Source: RHKX01 sp046330415 (GTDB taxonomy: Bacteria; Actinomycetota; Thermoleophilia; Solirubrobacterales; 70-9). From it: a stretch of DNA of 64,000 bases. Of this stretch, positions 60,361-64,000 are shown piece by piece; positions within the stretch are counted from its first letter, which is position 1, and each line of letters begins with the position of its first letter. The notes below the pieces were generated by a model that searched no databases, was not told the origin of the DNA, and saw only the letters and a list, made by a program, of their open reading frames with translations. Made by a program: the position numbers and the translations under genes. The DNA lies in contig JAXLSW010000007.1 of assembly GCA_046330415.1 (NCBI GenBank), positions 242,798 to 306,797 of the forward strand, given 5' to 3'.

Positions 60361-60376
60361 CGATCTTCGAAGATCG
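60361..60376. promoter_or_regulatory. 16-bp perfect palindrome between divergent catabolic genes
   Basis: CGATCTTCGAAGATCG is fully self-complementary. It lies in the 38-base gap between the dehydrogenase (start 60352, minus) and CoA-transferase (start 60391, plus) genes. A TACTCT -10-like box (60379-60384) ends six bases before the latter. It is the obvious site for the GntR regulator encoded in the same operon. Confidence 0.75.
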
Positions 60377-60390
60377 GATACTCTACCCCA

Positions 60391-61506
60391 ATGAGTGCCG
60401 TGGGCGCGTTGAAGGTCGTCGACTTCTCCCGGGTCCTCGCCGGTCCCTTCGCCACGATGCTCCTCGGTGACCTCGGGGCAGAGGTCATCAAGGTCGAGCG
60501 GCCTGGCGTCGGTGACGACACGCGGAGCTGGGGGCCGCCGTACGACGAGCGCGGTCAGGCTACGTACTTCCAGGCCGTCAACCGCAACAAGACGTCCCTG
60601 CTGCTGGACCTCCGTGACCCTCGCGACCTCGCCCGGGCGAGGGAGCTGCTCGCGGGCGCGGACGTCCTCGTGGAGAACTTCAAGCCGGGGACGATGGACC
60701 GCCTCGGCCTCGGGTTCGACGCGGTGCACGCCGCCAACCCGGGTCTCGTCTACTGCTCGATCAGCGGCTTCGGATCCGGCGCCGGGGCCGAGCTCGCGGG
60801 CTACGACCTGCTGGTGCAGGCTCTCGGCGGGCTGATGAGCATCACCGGGGAGCCCGACGGCGACCCGCAGAAGGTCGGCGTGGCTCTGGTCGACGTGCTC
60901 GCCGGCCTGTACGCGACGGTTGGGATCCTGGCGGCGCTTCGCCACCGCGACCAGGGGGACGGCAGGGGGCAACTGGTCGAGATCGATCTGCTGTCGTCGC
61001 TCCTCGCGTCGCTGGTCAACCAGGCGAGCACCTACACGCTCGCCGGCCTCGTTCCCGAGCGCATGGGCAACTCGCATCCGAGCATCGCCCCCTACGACCT
61101 GTATGCGACCGGCGACGGCGATCTCATCCTCGCCGTCGGAAACGACGGTCAGTTCGGGTTGCTGTGCGAGACGATCGGGGCTGAGCATCTCGCGTCGGAG
61201 GAACGCTTCGCGACCAACGCGGCCCGGGTCGGCGCCCGCGCGGAGTTGCGGGCTGAGCTCGAAGCCCGGCTGGCCGCCGGGAGCGCGACCGAGTGGGCCG
61301 CGGACCTGCAGGGCCGAGGCGTTCCGGCCGGAACGGTGAACGACATCGGCCAAGCGTTCCGGCTCGCCGAAGAGCTCGGGCTGGACCCGGTCATCGAGGT
61401 GGATCGTCCCGACGGGACCAGCGCCAGCCTCGTGCGCAACCCCATCCGGCTCTCCGAGACGCCGCCCGCCTACCGAACCGCGCCGCCGGATCTACCGCCC
61501 GAGTAG
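60391..61506 (+). CDS. Family III (CaiB/BaiF) CoA-transferase
   Basis: A 371-residue CoA-transferase. The N-terminal motif is VVDFSRVLAGPFATMLLGDLGAEVIKVE. The catalytic Asp is in LVDVLAGLYA. The LDLRDP and VENFKPGTMDRLGLG segments are typical. It moves CoA between carboxylic acids through an Asp-anhydride. Next to a glutaryl-CoA dehydrogenase, succinyl-CoA:glutarate CoA-transfer is a reasonable guess. It is shorter than many members (about 400), because the C-terminal domain ends early. Confidence 0.92.
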   Translation: MSAVGALKVVDFSRVLAGPFATMLLGDLGAEVIKVERPGVGDDTRSWGPPYDERGQATYFQAVNRNKTSLLLDLRDPRDLARARELLAGADVLVENFKPGTMDRLGLGFDAVHAANPGLVYCSISGFGSGAGAELAGYDLLVQALGGLMSITGEPDGDPQKVGVALVDVLAGLYATVGILAALRHRDQGDGRGQLVEIDLLSSLLASLVNQASTYTLAGLVPERMGNSHPSIAPYDLYATGDGDLILAVGNDGQFGLLCETIGAEHLASEERFATNAARVGARAELRAELEARLAAGSATEWAADLQGRGVPAGTVNDIGQAFRLAEELGLDPVIEVDRPDGTSASLVRNPIRLSETPPAYRTAPPDLPPE

Positions 61507-61516
61507 CCGCGCCGGC

Positions 61517-62875
61517 TCAGCAGCCCCGCTTCTCGAACTGGGCGGTGGTCTCGTAGCTGCCGGTCGGCAGGTAGTCACCCATGACCTGCTCCTCGTCGCC
61601 GGGGACCTGCGTGTCCTGCACCGCGTGGTCGAACTGCGGCGAGGGCAGCATGTTGCGCAGGATCAGGAACGAGTCGTCGGTGTTCCCCGCTCCGTCGCCG
61701 GCCGCCGGCCAGGGGATGAAGCCGACGCCGCACTTCCGGTGCGCGTTGTCGGGACGATCGGCCGCCGTGCTGGTCACGATCGTGTACATGCCGTCCTTGT
61801 CCGTCGGAACCTGCTTGTCGTAGAGGCAGCCTGCGCCCCTGGTTGTGAATATCGACTCGTTCTGGCAGATCGACCAGTAGCGCAGGTCACCGGCGGGCAT
61901 GCGCTTCACCTTCGGTCCGGTCTGCGGGGTGGTGGGCAGCTTGCCGTGGAGGACCCACACCGGACCGTCGGCGAACCCACGGTTGCCGAAGGCGTAGGTG
62001 TACTGGTTGTCGATGTTGCTGTACTGGCCGCCGGTCCGGGCCGGTGTGCCACCGCAGTTGCCCTCGTAGCTGCACTGCAGGACGTAGGGGATGCTGTAGA
62101 ACGCGTCCCAGTTCGTCGGGTTCGTCGCCGGGAACGTCGGTGACTCGCCACCGGGGTGGCGGATCGCGTTGTAGGCGGCGCTGCCGAGCTTGAGCACGTT
62201 CAGCGGGCCGGGCTGGATGGCCAGGGCGTCGCAGGCCGCTTGGCCCTTGAGAACGGTCCCGTCGGCGAGCCTGAGGTTCGCCTTGGGAAGACCGACCCCG
62301 CCCGTCGCCTCCTTCGCCGAGTAGTGGTCGGGGAGATAGACGCGGTAGAGGAGCTGCTGGCGATCCTGGCCTGTCACCCCTGCGAAGAGGGTGTTGGGGG
62401 GGCTGACGGCCGGGGGTGGCTCGTTCACGATCTTGAGTGTGTAGTGGCGCACGGCTCCACCGGTGTCACGGCGTGCGCCGGTCACGTACGGGTTCCGCGA
62501 CCCGACATCGGGCACCGTGCTGACATCGTTGACCGCGTCGATCGGCGTGTTGTCGCTCGACCTGTAGCTGTTGATCGACTGGTAGCGGGCGTGGGCGTAC
62601 TTCCCCTTCAGCACGACGGTGGCTCCCGGGGGGATCGCGAGGTTGGAGCTCCAGTAGACCGCGCCCGTGTCCGGGAACGCGTAGTTCTTCGCGGGGTCCG
62701 TCGAGAACTTGCTGGCGACCTGGTCGGTCCAGAAGCAGGACGACTGCGGAATCGGCTTCGCCCCCGGCTTTGAAGAGCCGAGCGCGCCGGATGGCACGGC
62801 CGCCGCCGCGGCGACGAGCAGCAGTGCGCTCAAGGCCGTCGCCGTGAATCCCCTTCGCCCGATGCCCGCAGTCAT
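61517..62875 (-). CDS. Exported protein of unknown function (possible Tat substrate)
   Basis: A 452-residue exported protein. Its signal has a twin-Arg motif (GRRGFTATALSALLLVAAAAA), which is 21 residues when joined, so it is given in parts: twin-Arg plus FTA, then a hydrophobic core. ATG at 62873-62875 is chosen because AGGAGG lies nine bases upstream. A GTG further upstream is less likely. The mature protein contains FPDTGAVYWSSNLAIPPGATVVL and LRYWSICQNESIF, the type of segments seen in DUF1254/DUF1214-like proteins. Several Cys suggest disulfides. Function unknown. Confidence 0.76.
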   Translation of the reverse strand: MTAGIGRRGFTATALSALLLVAAAAAVPSGALGSSKPGAKPIPQSSCFWTDQVASKFSTDPAKNYAFPDTGAVYWSSNLAIPPGATVVLKGKYAHARYQSINSYRSSDNTPIDAVNDVSTVPDVGSRNPYVTGARRDTGGAVRHYTLKIVNEPPPAVSPPNTLFAGVTGQDRQQLLYRVYLPDHYSAKEATGGVGLPKANLRLADGTVLKGQAACDALAIQPGPLNVLKLGSAAYNAIRHPGGESPTFPATNPTNWDAFYSIPYVLQCSYEGNCGGTPARTGGQYSNIDNQYTYAFGNRGFADGPVWVLHGKLPTTPQTGPKVKRMPAGDLRYWSICQNESIFTTRGAGCLYDKQVPTDKDGMYTIVTSTAADRPDNAHRKCGVGFIPWPAAGDGAGNTDDSFLILRNMLPSPQFDHAVQDTQVPGDEEQVMGDYLPTGSYETTAQFEKRGC

Positions 62876-62950
62876 CCGTCCCCGCCTCCTCATCGTTTGC
62901 ACGGGGCACCGTACCCTGAAGCTCCCCGGCCCCGGGCGGTCAGCGCCGCC

Positions 62951-63526
62951 TCAGCGAAGCAACGGGAACCGGCTGGCGAGGGAGGTGCGCTCCCACCAGT
63001 TGCCGAGGCCGATGTAGCGCCCGGCTCCGACGTAGGCGATCCCGACGAGGATGATCGCGTAGACCACGTGCTCGTCGAGGAAGGGGTTGTTCTCGGGCCA
63101 GATCGCTGACGCGGTGTAGAAGAGGACCATCCAGATCACGCCTGCGATCGCCGCCAGGCGGGTGGCGATCCCGAGCATGAGCAGGATCCCGATCGACGCC
63201 ATCGAGATCATGTAGATCCAGTCGACCCAGGCGTGGCCGGCGAGGTCCGAGTACCAGGTGGTGAACGGATCCTTGGTGTGCAGGCCGAAGGAGAGGAAGC
63301 CCTCCGTCGGTGAGCCGCCGTTGATCCACGCGTCCGGGCTGCCGAAGTCGATCGCTCCGGTCTTCGGGTTGCGGCCGGTCGCGAAACCCAGGCCGAAGCA
63401 CTTGTCGAGGAACGCCCAGAGGAAGATCCATCCCATCGCGATTCGCAGGATCCCCCAGAAGACTCCGCCTACGGCGGGGGGTTGTGAGCGCTCGACGTCC
63501 GACGCAGTTACAGGCGACGCTTCCAT
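62951..63526 (-). CDS. DoxX-like membrane protein
   Basis: A 191-residue four-helix membrane protein. Helices run at about 24-45 (ILRIAMGWIFLWAFLDKCFG), 105-125, 130-150 and 156-172. An external loop after the first helix includes NPKTGAIDFGSPDAWINGG and WYSDLAGHAWVD. DoxX proteins are membrane proteins linked to quinone or oxidoreductase chemistry. The LDKCFGLGF start and GRYIGLG end match this group. Neighbour of a secreted protein and an amine oxidase on the same strand. Confidence 0.82.
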   Translation of the reverse strand: MEASPVTASDVERSQPPAVGGVFWGILRIAMGWIFLWAFLDKCFGLGFATGRNPKTGAIDFGSPDAWINGGSPTEGFLSFGLHTKDPFTTWYSDLAGHAWVDWIYMISMASIGILLMLGIATRLAAIAGVIWMVLFYTASAIWPENNPFLDEHVVYAIILVGIAYVGAGRYIGLGNWWERTSLASRFPLLR

Positions 63527-63574
63527 CTGACTCCTCCGTTGGGTGGACGGTGCCTCGCAGTGTAGGACGAGCTT

Positions 63575-63603
63575 CCGGCGTCAGGCGAGGAATCAGACGC
63601 CGG
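63575..63603 (-). terminator. Candidate hairpin after the amine oxidase gene
   Basis: CCGGCGTC (63575-63582) pairs with GACGCCGG (63596-63603) across a 13-base loop, between the amine oxidase stop (minus strand) and the DoxX gene. Confidence 0.4.
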
Positions 63604-63652
63604 CCCGCACCCTGACCGGCGCGGGTCGAGGGCGTGTCACCAGGAAGTGAAC

Positions 63653-64000
63653 CTACGCCGGGGTTCTCGGCGCCAGGTCGCGGGCGGCGCGAAGGCCGCT
63701 CCGCAGCGCCCCCTCGATGGTGCCGCTCCACGATCCCGCCGTGTACTCGCCGGCGAGGACGAGCCTCTCGCTGCCGGTGTCCAGCGGGCCCTCGACGTCG
63801 GTGGACCGCACCGAGTACGCGCCCCGCGGCCAGGCGGTCTCGTCCCAGAGCGTGAGCTCGGCGGCTTCAGGCTCGAGCTTGAGCTCCGGCCACAGCTCCA
63901 CGAGGCGCTCGAGCCAGCGACCGGGATCGCCCGAGCGGGCGTCCAGGTCGTCGAGCACGGGCAGCGAACCGGCCCACGCCCCCACGACGCGTCCACCGAT
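63653..64000 (-). CDS. Flavin-containing amine oxidoreductase, C-terminal part
   Basis: The last about 115 codons of an FAD amine oxidase; the N-terminal part lies beyond base 64000. The final FAD-contact segment is RLVLAGEYTAGSWSGTIEGALRSGLRAA, read in two pieces (LAGEYTAGSWSG and TIEGALRSG), preceded by WDETAWPRGAYSV. This fits the amine oxidase/phytoene desaturase-like superfamily. The substrate is not determinable from this fragment. Confidence 0.82.
   Translation of the reverse strand: MGGRVVGAWAGSLPVLDDLDARSGDPGRWLERLVELWPELKLEPEAAELTLWDETAWPRGAYSVRSTDVEGPLDTGSERLVLAGEYTAGSWSGTIEGALRSGLRAARDLAPRTPA

Overview
The window is GC-rich, densely coded DNA from a high-GC Gram-positive bacterium. 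The gene order dnaK-grpE-dnaJ-hspR, the mycobacterial-type inositol-1-phosphate synthase and the leaderless-looking promoters point to Actinomycetota. The run of large secreted proteins with Lys/Arg-rich C-terminal tails, plus the general gene content, suggest class Thermoleophilia (Solirubrobacterales-like). That placement is inferred from family content, not from a marker gene. No phage, insertion sequence, CRISPR array or rRNA operon was seen. Two tRNA genes are present (Glu-UUC, Val-UAC).

Layout. 1-4.1 kb (minus strand): a glycosyltransferase, an SRPBCC protein, a methyltransferase, an AniA/NirK-like copper oxidase, a GYD-domain protein and the start of purD. 4.2-15.5 kb (plus strand): seven exported or membrane genes. 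Five of them form an array of secreted surface proteins: a TSP3-type protein, two tandem beta-helix paralogs, a beta-propeller and a 1200-residue multidomain protein. Two pairs in this array share C-terminal modules. 15.7-27.8 kb: clpB, a dehalogenase-type hydrolase, a TetR/DUF1330/propeller operon, a sulfatase / secreted protein / sulfatase operon, an MscS channel and a small membrane protein. 28-34.6 kb (minus): hspR, dnaJ, grpE and dnaK, then a cytochrome c, endonuclease III and a PfkB sugar kinase.

34.6-38.3 kb (plus): a second dehalogenase-type hydrolase, then a PAP2 protein, a CDP-alcohol phosphatidyltransferase and ino1, a plausible inositol-phospholipid module. 38.4-41.3 kb: a large LuxR-type ATPase regulator broken by two apparent single-base frameshifts. 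41.3-46.5 kb: a GMC oxidoreductase, a glycosyltransferase-PHP fusion, a divergent uracil-DNA-glycosylase-like protein and a membrane protein. 46.6-53.7 kb: a flavin oxidoreductase, an RNA m5U methyltransferase, a histone-H1-like basic protein, an EEP-family hydrolase, argF, a lipoprotein, a decayed gene, tRNA-Glu, lgt and a small conserved protein. 53.7-56.9 kb: an atypical SDR, then copA behind a CsoR-like operator. 57-61.5 kb: aldehyde dehydrogenase, GntR regulator, glutaryl-CoA-dehydrogenase-like enzyme and a class III CoA-transferase, arranged around a perfect 16-bp palindrome. This fits a glutarate / lysine catabolic unit under local GntR control. 61.5-64 kb: an exported protein of unknown function, a DoxX-like membrane protein and the end of a flavin amine oxidase.

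The non-coding signals I rate highest are a 46-bp centred dyad at 4169-4214, a nested-helix leader upstream of ino1, a 32-bp repeat shared by dnaK and grpE, an interspersed intergenic repeat at 15.5 and 53.2 kb, and a recurrent -10 box about 6-8 nt upstream of start codons.
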